Below, piece by piece: positions 10,181 to 18,800 of a DNA stretch of 64,000 nt. The stretch spans positions 372,001 to 436,000 of the forward strand of contig NZ_FOVZ01000002.1 of the NCBI RefSeq assembly GCF_900115295.1, in the 5' to 3' direction. This stretch comes from Sphingomonas sp. OK281. GTDB lineage: Bacteria; Pseudomonadota; Alphaproteobacteria; Sphingomonadales; Sphingomonadaceae. Both the position numbers and the translations under genes were made by a program. Under the pieces are notes generated by a model. The model worked only from the letters and a program-made list of their open reading frames with translations. It did no database searches and was not told where the DNA came from. Positions within the stretch are counted from its first letter, which is position 1. Each line of letters opens with the position of its first letter.

Positions 10181-10187
10181 CCCGCCG

Positions 10188-10445
10188 GTGACCGCGGGTG
10201 GCGTGATCGCCGCGCCCGCGGGAGGCTTCCACGGACCCATCAAGCGCTCGATCACGATCGCCGGTCACCAGACCTCGATCAGCCTCGAACCCGTCTTCTG
10301 GCAGGCGCTGGAAGCTGCCGCGGTGCGGCAAAGGCTGCCGCTGTCCGCGCTCGTTGCCGAGATCGATGCGATCCGCATCGTCGCGGATAGTCCTCCCAAC
10401 CTCGCTAGCGCCTTGAGAACGTGGTTGTTTGACACCCAAGAGTGA
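10188..10445 (+). CDS. Ribbon-helix-helix domain protein (RHH_4 type)
   Basis: An ~85-residue protein with the core PIKRSITIAGHQTSISLEPVFWQALEAAA...LSALVAEIDAIR, as in the RHH_4 family of predicted DNA-binding proteins. Start candidates are GTG 10188 or GTG 10203, both just after the cobT stop, so it is probably co-transcribed with cobST. Its target is unknown. Its 3' end overlaps a Fur-like site of the next gene. Confidence 0.72.
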   Translation: MTAGGVIAAPAGGFHGPIKRSITIAGHQTSISLEPVFWQALEAAAVRQRLPLSALVAEIDAIRIVADSPPNLASALRTWLFDTQE

Positions 10446-10491
10446 GAACTACTCGCATTAGCGTTGACAGTGCGAACGACTCTCAATAGCG
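10443..10491 (+). promoter_or_regulatory. Two Fur-box-like sites over a promoter of the iron-uptake cluster
   Basis: TGAGAACTACTCGCATTAGC starting at 10443 and TGCGAACGACTCTCAATAGC starting at 10471 both resemble the alphaproteobacterial Fur box with TGCGAAT..TTCTCATT-type halves. A TTGACA at 10464-10469 lies between them, with a plausible -10 near 10487. Fe-loaded Fur binding here would block transcription of the TonB receptor. Motif matching was by eye. Confidence 0.6.
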
Positions 10492-10518
10492 AGCCCCCAA
10501 GAACAAAGGGGTTTGTCT

Positions 10519-13026
10519 ATGTCGCTACCTTCGCCGCGTGCATCGTTGCCGCGTTCGTCTTCCGTGCCTGCGTTTCTCGCTTTGTCGTGCGTCGGTGCCT
10601 TCGCGACCGCGCCCGCCTACGCCGCCGAGGCCGACAAGAACGCACCGGTGACCGACGCGCAGCAACGCGAGGAAATTCTCGTCAACGGCCAGCGCCAGCG
10701 GGACGAGGGCCCCAAGCAGGTCGCGCCGCTGGTCAACACGCCCCGCTCGGTGATCGTCCTGCCGAAGGAAGTGATCGAGCAGACCGGGTCGAACAGCCTG
10801 GCGGATGCGCTGCGCACCGTGCCCGGCATCACGTTCGGCGCGGCGGAGGGCGGCAATCCGATCGGCGATCGCCCGTTCATTCGCGGCTTCGACAGCCAGG
10901 GCAGCATCTATGTCGACGGCGTCCGCGATCTCGCCGCACAGACGCGCGAAGTGTTCGCGGTCGACTCGGTCCAGATCGTCCGCGGTTCTGATTCGACGCT
11001 CGGCGGGCGTGGCTCGGCGGGCGGCACGATCAACATCCTGTCGCGCCTGCCGCAGCTCGAAAATTTCGGCGCGCTCAGCGGCAGCTACGGCGAGGCGGAT
11101 TACAAGCGCGTCACCGGTGACGTGAACCTCAAGGTCTCGGACACCGCCGCCTTTCGTATCGAGGGGATGTGGCACGACCAGGATGTCGCCGGGCGTGATG
11201 CGATCTGGCAGAAGCGCTGGGGCATCGCGCCGTCGTTCGCGGTCGGGCTCGGCACGCCGACCCGGCTGACGGCCAGCTTCTATCACATGGAGAGCAAGGA
11301 ACTGCCCGACAGCGGCATCCCGTATCTCTACACGATCGCCAACCATCCCGGCACCGGCAACGTCACGACGCAACCTGCGCTCGGCAATGTGACGACGGCG
11401 GATGGCCAGACCGGCTACGTTTCGCGCAAGAACTTCTACGGCCTGGCGAACCGCGATTTCCGCGATGCCACCACTAACCAGGCGACGCTCCGCGTCGAGC
11501 ATGATTTCGGCGGCATCACGCTGCGCAACACCGCGCGCTACACGCATAGCGACCAGAGCTATATCTTCACGCTGCCCGACGACAGCCAGGGCAATGTCTA
11601 TGGCACGACCGCGACGACGACCAGCGGGGTCAATGCGGTCACCGGCGGTACGAAGGTGACGGGCGGCGGCTATGTCTGGACGCGCGGCAACACGCGGTAC
11701 GGCTATAGCGAGAGCATCGTCGACCAGACCGATCTGTACGGCAAGTTCAATACGGGCAGCATCGAGCACAGCTTCTCGCTCGGCACCGAAATCTCGTGGG
11801 AGAAGACGCGGCGCGGTACGTTCGTCTCGGCCAACGGCTCGACGATCAGCCCGCGCTGCGACACGGTCACGATCGCGCGCTCCTATTGCACCAGCTTGTT
11901 CGACCCGAACCCGTATGCACCTTGGGTCAATTACACGAGCGACACGTCGACGACCGCGACCCCAATCGTAAAGGGGGCGACCTCGACCGAAACGCAGAAC
12001 GACGCGAATACCAAGGCGGTCTACGCGTTCGATTCGATCACGCTGATGCCGGCGCTGATCCTCAATCTAGGCGCCCGCTACGACCGGTTCGAATCTACCG
12101 TGACGCTGCCCGCTGCCCAACAGACGCGGATCACCCGCGTGGACAATTTGTTCAACTGGCAGGCGGGCCTCGTGTTCAAGCCGACCGCGGAGACGAGCCT
12201 GTATGCAAGCTATGCGACCGCCGCGACACCGCCCAACAGCCTGCTCGGCGAAGGCCGCGAGGACAATGCGATCACCGCGGCCGTGCTCAATCTGCTGAAG
12301 CCGCAAAAGACCAAGTCGTACGAGGTCGGCGCGAAGGCGAGCCTGTTCGGCGAGAAGCTCCAGCTTGGTGCGGCGGTGTTCCAGACCGATATCGCGAATG
12401 CGCGCGTGCTCGACGACAATAATACCGCGTCGTTCATCGGCGAGACGCGGATCCGCGGCTTCGAGTTCAACGTCAGCGGCACGATCCTGCCCGGGTGGAC
12501 CGTCTTCGGCGGGTTCACGCATCTCGATCCGAAGATCATCGACGGGGGCTCGACCATCCTGACCGCCGCTGCGATCACGCGCACTGCGAACGGCGTCACC
12601 ACGGTAATCCAGCCGGCGCGGACGATTGGCGTCGTGTCGGTCAATACCGGCAAGCAGGTCCCGCAGACCGCGAAGAACAGCTTCACCGCGACGACCAACG
12701 TCAGCGTGACGAAGCGGCTCCAGATCGGTGGTACCGCGCTGTACATGGACGAGCAGATCGGCGGCTATGCGGACAACCGCACCGCGACCCAGACTGCCGC
12801 CGGCGTCGTCACGGTCAATGCCGCGACCAAGGTGCTGACGCGCAGCATCCCCGATTACTGGCGCTTCGATGCACGCGCGAGCTACAAGCTCACCGACAAT
12901 GTCGATCTCAGCGTCAATGCGCAGAACGTAACGAACAAGACCTATTTCTCACAGACCTATACCAGCCACTTTGCGTCGATCGCGGCGGGGCGTACGGTAT
13001 TCGGCACGGTGAACCTGCGTTTTTGA
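10519..13026 (+). CDS. TonB-dependent siderophore receptor (PiuA/Fiu-like)
   Basis: An 835-residue outer-membrane receptor. It has a signal peptide to ...FATAPAYAAEA, then a plug domain (TPRSVIVLPKEVIEQTGSNS...VPGITFGAAEGGNPIGDRPF), and a 22-strand-type barrel ending in Phe (GTVNLRF). ATG 10519 follows AAAGGGG at good spacing. The plug resembles catecholate receptors, and the downstream Sel1, PiuC and PepSY genes match the Pseudomonas piu locus, supporting uptake of ferric catecholates. Iron control is suggested by the Fur-like sites upstream. Confidence 0.9.
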   Translation: MSLPSPRASLPRSSSVPAFLALSCVGAFATAPAYAAEADKNAPVTDAQQREEILVNGQRQRDEGPKQVAPLVNTPRSVIVLPKEVIEQTGSNSLADALRTVPGITFGAAEGGNPIGDRPFIRGFDSQGSIYVDGVRDLAAQTREVFAVDSVQIVRGSDSTLGGRGSAGGTINILSRLPQLENFGALSGSYGEADYKRVTGDVNLKVSDTAAFRIEGMWHDQDVAGRDAIWQKRWGIAPSFAVGLGTPTRLTASFYHMESKELPDSGIPYLYTIANHPGTGNVTTQPALGNVTTADGQTGYVSRKNFYGLANRDFRDATTNQATLRVEHDFGGITLRNTARYTHSDQSYIFTLPDDSQGNVYGTTATTTSGVNAVTGGTKVTGGGYVWTRGNTRYGYSESIVDQTDLYGKFNTGSIEHSFSLGTEISWEKTRRGTFVSANGSTISPRCDTVTIARSYCTSLFDPNPYAPWVNYTSDTSTTATPIVKGATSTETQNDANTKAVYAFDSITLMPALILNLGARYDRFESTVTLPAAQQTRITRVDNLFNWQAGLVFKPTAETSLYASYATAATPPNSLLGEGREDNAITAAVLNLLKPQKTKSYEVGAKASLFGEKLQLGAAVFQTDIANARVLDDNNTASFIGETRIRGFEFNVSGTILPGWTVFGGFTHLDPKIIDGGSTILTAAAITRTANGVTTVIQPARTIGVVSVNTGKQVPQTAKNSFTATTNVSVTKRLQIGGTALYMDEQIGGYADNRTATQTAAGVVTVNAATKVLTRSIPDYWRFDARASYKLTDNVDLSVNAQNVTNKTYFSQTYTSHFASIAAGRTVFGTVNLRF

Positions 13027-13033
13027 GGACGAC

Positions 13034-13780
13034 ATGACGGCGATCGACACGCTGACGCCCGACGCCATTGCCGCGCGCCTCTCCGGAAGTCCGGAGGAGC
13101 GCGCGGCGTTCGTGCGCGAGGCGGCGGACGCGGGCGTCGCCGAGGCGCAGGCGGTGTACGGCCAGATGCTGCTCGATGGTGCGGGCGTCGCTGCCGATCC
13201 AGTTGCGGCGTTCGGCTGGTTCACTAGGGCGGCGGCGCAGCATCACGTGATGGCGCTCAACATGGTCGGGCGCTGCTACGATCTCGGCTGGGGCACGGCG
13301 GTCGACAAGGCGCGGGCGGCCGAATGCTACCGGATCGCGGGCGAGCGCGGACTCGACTGGGCGATGTATAATTACGCGACGCTGCTCGCGCTGGGGGAGG
13401 GGCTCGCCGAGGACAAGCCGGCCGCGCTGGTGTTGCTGGAGAGGGTCGCGGCGATGGGTTCCGGACTGGCGAGTGCGAAGGCGATCAACTTCGTCGGCAG
13501 TTTCGCGGAAGACGGCTGGGCGTGCGCGCGCGATCTCGTGCGCGCCGCGGATTGCTATGCGCGGGCGGCAGAACGCGGCGATTTTCGAGGGTGTTTCAAT
13601 CACGCGCGGATGCTCGGCGCAGCGGGGGATGTCGAAGCGGCGCTGGGCTGGTTGAGGCAAGCCGGTGCGCGCGGCAACGCGACGTTTCTCGCCAAGGCCG
13701 AAACGTGGCTGGCGGCGAGCGAGATTCCGGCGTTCAGGACTTCCGGCGTGGCGGCATTGCGCGATGGGGCAGCATGCTGA
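13034..13780 (+). CDS. Sel1-repeat (TPR-like) protein of the piu cluster
   Basis: A 248-residue protein of alpha-helical Sel1-like repeats: [54 protein letters not shown] and so on. No signal peptide is seen. A Sel1 protein occupies the same position beside piuC in Pseudomonas, but its role in iron uptake is not known to me. It starts 8 bp after the receptor stop and its last 7 bases overlap the piuC start. Confidence 0.82.
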   Translation: MTAIDTLTPDAIAARLSGSPEERAAFVREAADAGVAEAQAVYGQMLLDGAGVAADPVAAFGWFTRAAAQHHVMALNMVGRCYDLGWGTAVDKARAAECYRIAGERGLDWAMYNYATLLALGEGLAEDKPAALVLLERVAAMGSGLASAKAINFVGSFAEDGWACARDLVRAADCYARAAERGDFRGCFNHARMLGAAGDVEAALGWLRQAGARGNATFLAKAETWLAASEIPAFRTSGVAALRDGAAC

Positions 13781-14457
13781 TCGCGATTCCCGAAGTGCTC
13801 GATTTGGCGAGCGTCGCCCACGTGCGAGCGCTGATCGATGCCGCCGAGTGGATCGACGGCAACGCGACCTCCGGCCCGCAGAGCGCGCTCGCCAAGCGCA
13901 ACGAACAACTGCCCGAGGACTCCGCTGCCGCGCGTGAGGCCGGCGGCATCATCCTCGACGCGCTCGGCCAGTCGGCGCTGTTCATCGCCGCCGCGCTGCC
14001 GCTGAAAGTGTACCCACCGCTGTTCAACCGCTACGCCGGCGGACAGGATTTCGGGCTGCACGTCGACAACGCGATCCGGATGAAGCGCGGCTCTGATTTC
14101 CGCATCCGAAGCGACCTGTCGGCGACGCTCTTCCTCGCCGATCCCGAAACCTATGACGGCGGCGAACTCGTGATCGAGGACCAGTTCGGGCCGCAATCGG
14201 TCAAGCTGCCCGCCGGGCACATGGTGCTGTATCCCGCGTCCAGCCTGCACCGCGTCGCGCCGGTCACGCGCGGCGTGCGGGTCGCGTCGTTCTTCTGGTT
14301 GCAGTCGATGGTGCGCGACGATGGCGCGCGGCGAATCCTGTTCGATCTCGACCAGGGCGTGCAGGCGGTCGCGGCCGCGCAAGGGCAGGGCGATCCGGCC
14401 ACGGTAAGGCTGACCGGCGTGTACCATAACCTGCTGCGCCGCTGGGCCGATGCCTGA
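13774..14457 (+). CDS. piuC: Fe(II)/2-oxoglutarate-dependent PKHD-type hydroxylase (PiuC/YbiX)
   Basis: The 227-residue product has the usual PiuC length and the full iron triad: His96 and Asp98 in FGLHVDNA and His159 in SSLHRVAP, with Arg169 for 2-oxoglutarate. PiuC/YbiX genes sit next to catecholate receptors and are iron-regulated; the substrate is unresolved. The ATG at 13774 lies inside the end of the Sel1 gene, so translation is coupled. Confidence 0.92.
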   Translation: MLIAIPEVLDLASVAHVRALIDAAEWIDGNATSGPQSALAKRNEQLPEDSAAAREAGGIILDALGQSALFIAAALPLKVYPPLFNRYAGGQDFGLHVDNAIRMKRGSDFRIRSDLSATLFLADPETYDGGELVIEDQFGPQSVKLPAGHMVLYPASSLHRVAPVTRGVRVASFFWLQSMVRDDGARRILFDLDQGVQAVAAAQGQGDPATVRLTGVYHNLLRRWADA

Positions 14458-14565
14458 TCTGTTCTGCTCCCATAGCTGAAAGCAGGAGAGCGCGTTGCGC
14501 GTGCTATCCTTGTGATGGACTTGGGCAGGCCGCCCATGCGACGGACGCCGCACAGGGAGTAGACC

Positions 14566-15672
14566 ATGAGCAAGATGGCGATGCGACGGGCGTGGTTTCA
14601 GGTTCACAAGTGGATCGGGCTGGTGCTGGCGATCCTCATCATCCCGCTCTCGCTGAGCGGCGCGGCTTTGGTGTGGCATGATGCGCTGGACCGGATCGTC
14701 GATCCGGCGCGCTATGCGGTGACCGGCAAGACCGTGATCGGGCCGGACAGCTATGTCGCGGCGGCGCGCGCGGCATTGAAGCATGGCGAGCGGATCGCGA
14801 CGTTGACGATGCCTGATGACGGCGGTCCGGTGGTCGTTGCAGTCAGCGTGGCCAACGCGCCGACCCAGCCCGGTCCGCCGCAGCGAACGATGGTGTATCT
14901 CGATCCGCCGACCGCGCGCGTGCTGGAGGTGTCGCCGTCGAACGGCGGGCTCGTGCGGTTCCTCCACGTGCTGCACGGGAGCCTGCAACTGCCCGGCGTC
15001 GGGCGGTCGATCGTCGGCTGGATCGGCGTGGCGATGATGGTGTCGTGCTTTACCGGGCTGTGGCTGTGGTGGCCGACGGTGGGGAAGTGGACGCGCGGAT
15101 TGCGGTTCCGGCGGCACCGCGACGTCGAGACCAACCTGCATCATCTGTTCGGCTTCTGGATCGCGCTGCCGTTGTTCGTGCTGTCGCTGACCGGGGCGTG
15201 GATATCGTTTCCGCAGGTCTTCGGGAAGCTTACCGGCGAGGCGTCGCGGCCGAGAGGCGGACCCGATCGCGGCGCGATGATGCGCGCACGGCCGCTGATG
15301 TCACCTGCGCAGCCACTGGCGGTGGCGATCGGCAAGGCGCGGGCCATCGTCGACAATGCACCGTTGCGGAGCGTTGCGTGGCCAACCGACCTCAGCGCGG
15401 ACTGGACGGTGACGTTTCAGAGTAGCGGCGCGTCGATCGGGGTGAAGGTGGCGGACGACACGGGCGGCGCGACTGCGGCGGCGGCGCGGTCTCAGGGCGG
15501 CGTGGCGCGGTGGATGCGACGGATCCACGATGGCACCGACATGGGGGCGCTGTGGCAGGTGATCATCTTCCTGGGCGGGATATTGCCCGCCGTGCTGGCG
15601 GTGACCGGGGTGATCATGTGGTGGTACGCGCGGAAGTGGAAGGCGGATCTGGCGGCGCGGCGGGCGGCTTGA
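14566..15672 (+). CDS. PepSY-associated membrane protein (PiuB-like)
   Basis: A 368-residue inner-membrane protein. TM segments lie near residues 15-38 (WIGLVLAILIIPLSLSGAAL), 145-170, 195-215 and 325-350, with PepSY-like periplasmic regions between. The HKW at the first helix and later His residues are typical of the PepSY_TM family, proposed to reduce or process ferric siderophores; PiuB is the Pseudomonas counterpart. It lies 108 bp after piuC with GGGAG upstream of the ATG, and probably belongs to the same iron regulon. Confidence 0.82.
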   Translation: MSKMAMRRAWFQVHKWIGLVLAILIIPLSLSGAALVWHDALDRIVDPARYAVTGKTVIGPDSYVAAARAALKHGERIATLTMPDDGGPVVVAVSVANAPTQPGPPQRTMVYLDPPTARVLEVSPSNGGLVRFLHVLHGSLQLPGVGRSIVGWIGVAMMVSCFTGLWLWWPTVGKWTRGLRFRRHRDVETNLHHLFGFWIALPLFVLSLTGAWISFPQVFGKLTGEASRPRGGPDRGAMMRARPLMSPAQPLAVAIGKARAIVDNAPLRSVAWPTDLSADWTVTFQSSGASIGVKVADDTGGATAAAARSQGGVARWMRRIHDGTDMGALWQVIIFLGGILPAVLAVTGVIMWWYARKWKADLAARRAA

Positions 15673-15805
15673 CCCTCTCCCCTCGGGGGAGAGGGAAGGA
15701 GGAGCGCTTGCGACGGGAGGGTGAGGGCACGCGTCTTGATGAGCGTGCCCTCACCCTCCCACGCTTCGCGCGGGCCCCTCCCTCTCCCCGGAAGGGAGAG
15801 GGGTT
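15673..15805. repeat. Palindromic intergenic repeat between convergent genes
   Basis: Contains CCCTCTCCCCTCGGGGGAGA and a larger inverted repeat (GAGGGTGAGGGCACGC.. against ..GCGTGCCCTCACCCTCCC), ending in CTCTCCCCGGAAGGGAGAGG. It fills the gap between the convergent pepSY and gdh genes, where it probably acts as a two-way terminator. Sequence family differs from the two other repeat types in this window. Confidence 0.65.
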
Positions 15806-18800
15806 TACCGCCCCAGCAGCACCCGCGCCTGGCCGGCGATCTGCGCCAGCATCGCCGCATTCGGCACTGCCGCATGGCGCGCGCGGTCGATTACGGCCTT
15901 GAACTGCGCCACACGCGTTGCATTTGCAGCCAGCCATGTCTCCACGGCACCCTGAGGATCCTGCGCCCCGCGGCGCGCAAGGAACTCCAGCCGCAACTGC
16001 TGGAAATCGCGCGCGAGGCCGGCGATCAGCAACCGCTCCCAAGGATCGGTCGGGCTGATCCGCGCCGCATTCGCCTGCGCCCAGTCGAGCCCCAGCGCCT
16101 GCCCAAGATGCGTGAATGCGCGCGTGAGAACCGCCTCGTCCAGCGTCATCCGCTCGCCGAGATCGGCCAGCCCGACCGCGCCGTCCATCTCGAACAGGCG
16201 GACCACCTTCCGCACCAGATCGCCCGGCGCGCCGACCGCCTCGAGCTGTGCCGCGATGCGGCTGCTCTGCGCACTTGCCTCGTCGAGCAGCAACGCCGCG
16301 GTCTGGCTGTCGAGCTGCGTGATGCCCTTCGCCAACCGTGTGAGCACGTCACCCGGCACGGCGCCCGGCGCCGACACGCGCAACAGGTCGGCGATCTGCG
16401 AGCGCGTCGCGACCGCCACCTCGTCGAACAGCGCGATCCGCGCCGCCTCTGGCATCACCGCCGTCTCGATTTCCGCCCACAAGGCCGGCAGGTCGAACAG
16501 GCGTTCCGCAACGACGAACATCGCCGCGATATCGCCCATCGCCGCGCCTTCCTCTTCCGCCAGTTCGAACGGGTAGAGGATGCCCAGTCGGTTGACGATC
16601 CGGTTGGCGAGCTTGGTCGCGACGATCTCGGGCCGCAGCCGATGCTCGTCGATCGCCGTCTCGAACCGCTCGCGCATCGCCGCCGGGAAGGCAGCGTGCA
16701 GGTCGGGCTTCAAAGCGTCGTCCTTGGCGATCTCGCTATGCTCGATCGCGTCCTGCAACCCGAGCTTGGCAGTCGCCAGCAGCACCGCCAGCTCAGGCCG
16801 CGTCAGCCCATGTCCGTCCTGCCCGCGCCGCAGCAGGATATCGTTCGACGCCAGCCCCTCGACCGCACGATCGAGCCGACCGCCGCCCTCGAAGATCTCG
16901 ATCACGCGCACATAGCTCGGCACCGCGACCGCGCCGTCCGCCTCGGCGATCGACAGCGCCAGCGTCTGGAGGCGGTTGTCCTCCAGCACCAGGTGCGCGA
17001 CGTCGTCGGTCATGCTGGCGAGCAGCGTGTTGCGGTCCTCATAGTCGAGCCGCCCCTCGATCATCTCGCGGTTGAGCGCGATCTTGATGTTGACCTCGTT
17101 ATCCGAGCAGTCGACGCCCGCCGAATTGTCGATGAAGTCGGTATTGATCCGCCCGCCACGCGCGGAGAACGCGATGCGCGCCGCCTGCGTGACGCCCAGG
17201 TTCGCGCCTTCGCCGATTGCGATGACGCGCAGATCCTCGGCGTTGACGCGGAGGCGGTCGTTGGCCGGGTCACCGACCGCGACGTTCGCTTCCGACGCCG
17301 CCTTCACGTAGGTACCGATGCCGCCGAACCAGAGCAGATCGGCCGGCGCCTTGAGGATCGCCGAGATCAACGCGCCCGGCTCCATCTCGCTCGCCGTTAT
17401 GCTGAGCGCGGCCTGCACCTGCGGCGACAATTTCACGCTCTTGGCGGTGCGCGCGAACACGCCGCCCCCCTTCGAGATCAGGCTCGCGTCGTAATCCGCC
17501 CAGCTCGACCGCGGCAGCGCGAACATCCGGTTGCGCTCGTCCCAGCTGGTCGCGGGATCGGGATCGGGATCGAGGAAGATATGGCGGTGATCGAACGCCG
17601 CGATGACCTTCAACGTCTTCGACAACAGCATGCCGTTGCCGAACACGTCGCCCGACATGTCGCCGCAGCCGACGACGGTGATGCTCTCGCTCTGCACGTC
17701 GAGCCCGCGCTCGGCGAAGTGCCGCTGGACGCTCAGCCACGCGCCCTTGGCGGTGATCCCCATCGCCTTGTGATCGTACCCGACCGAGCCACCGGAGGCG
17801 AACGCGTCGCCCAGCCAATAGCCGCGTTCGAGCGCGAGCGCGTTAGCCACGTCGCTGAACGTCGCGGTGCCCTTGTCGGCCGCAACCACGAAATACGGGT
17901 CCTCGCCGTCGAGGATCGTCACGCCGTCCGGGTGCACGACCTTGCCCTCGACGATGTTGTCGGTGATCGACAGCAGCGTGCGGATGAAGATCCGGTAGCT
18001 CTCGGTACCCTCGGCAAGCCACGCGTCGCGGTTCGACGGGGCAGGGAGCTGCTTGGGATAGAAGCCGCCCTTCGCGCCGGTCGGGACGATCACCGCGTTC
18101 TTGACGCGCTGTGCCTTCATCAGCCCGAGGATCTCGGTGCGGAAATCGTCGCGACGGTCGGACCAGCGCAGGCCGCCACGTGCGACCGGGCCAGCGCGGA
18201 GGTGGATGCCTTCGACGCGCGGCGAATAGACCCACACCTCGCGCCACGGCACTGGGGCGGGAAGCCCCGGAATCAGATGGCTGTCCAGCTTGAACGCGAT
18301 CGCTTCCGACGCGGCCGGCGTGAACGCGTTGGTCCGCAGCGTCGCCGCGATCAGGTTGCGATAGGCGCGCAGGATACGGTCGTCGTCGATCGCGGTAACC
18401 GCGTCGAGCCCGGCTTCGATCGCCTGATCCGCCTCGATCGCGTTACCCGGGTGCTGCAGATGATGGACCGCAGTAAACCGCGCGATCAGAGCCGCCGCAA
18501 CTTTCGGCGCACGGCGCAACGCATCGACAACGGTGGTCAGCCCATAGGGAAGCCCCGCCTGGCGCAGGTACCGGAACCACGCACGGAACAGCACGATCGC
18601 TTCGGGACGCATCCCGAGTTCGACGATCAGCCGGTTGAACGCGTCGTTCTCGGCCGCGCCTTCCAGCACCGCCGCGATCGCACCTTCGAGCACGGGCGCA
18701 TCGCTTTGCTGCGCCGCGTCGTTCGCCTCCAGCACGAAGTCATGCACGAACGGCACGCTGTCGTCGCGCAACCGCGTCGGCAATTCGCCGATCACGCGGA

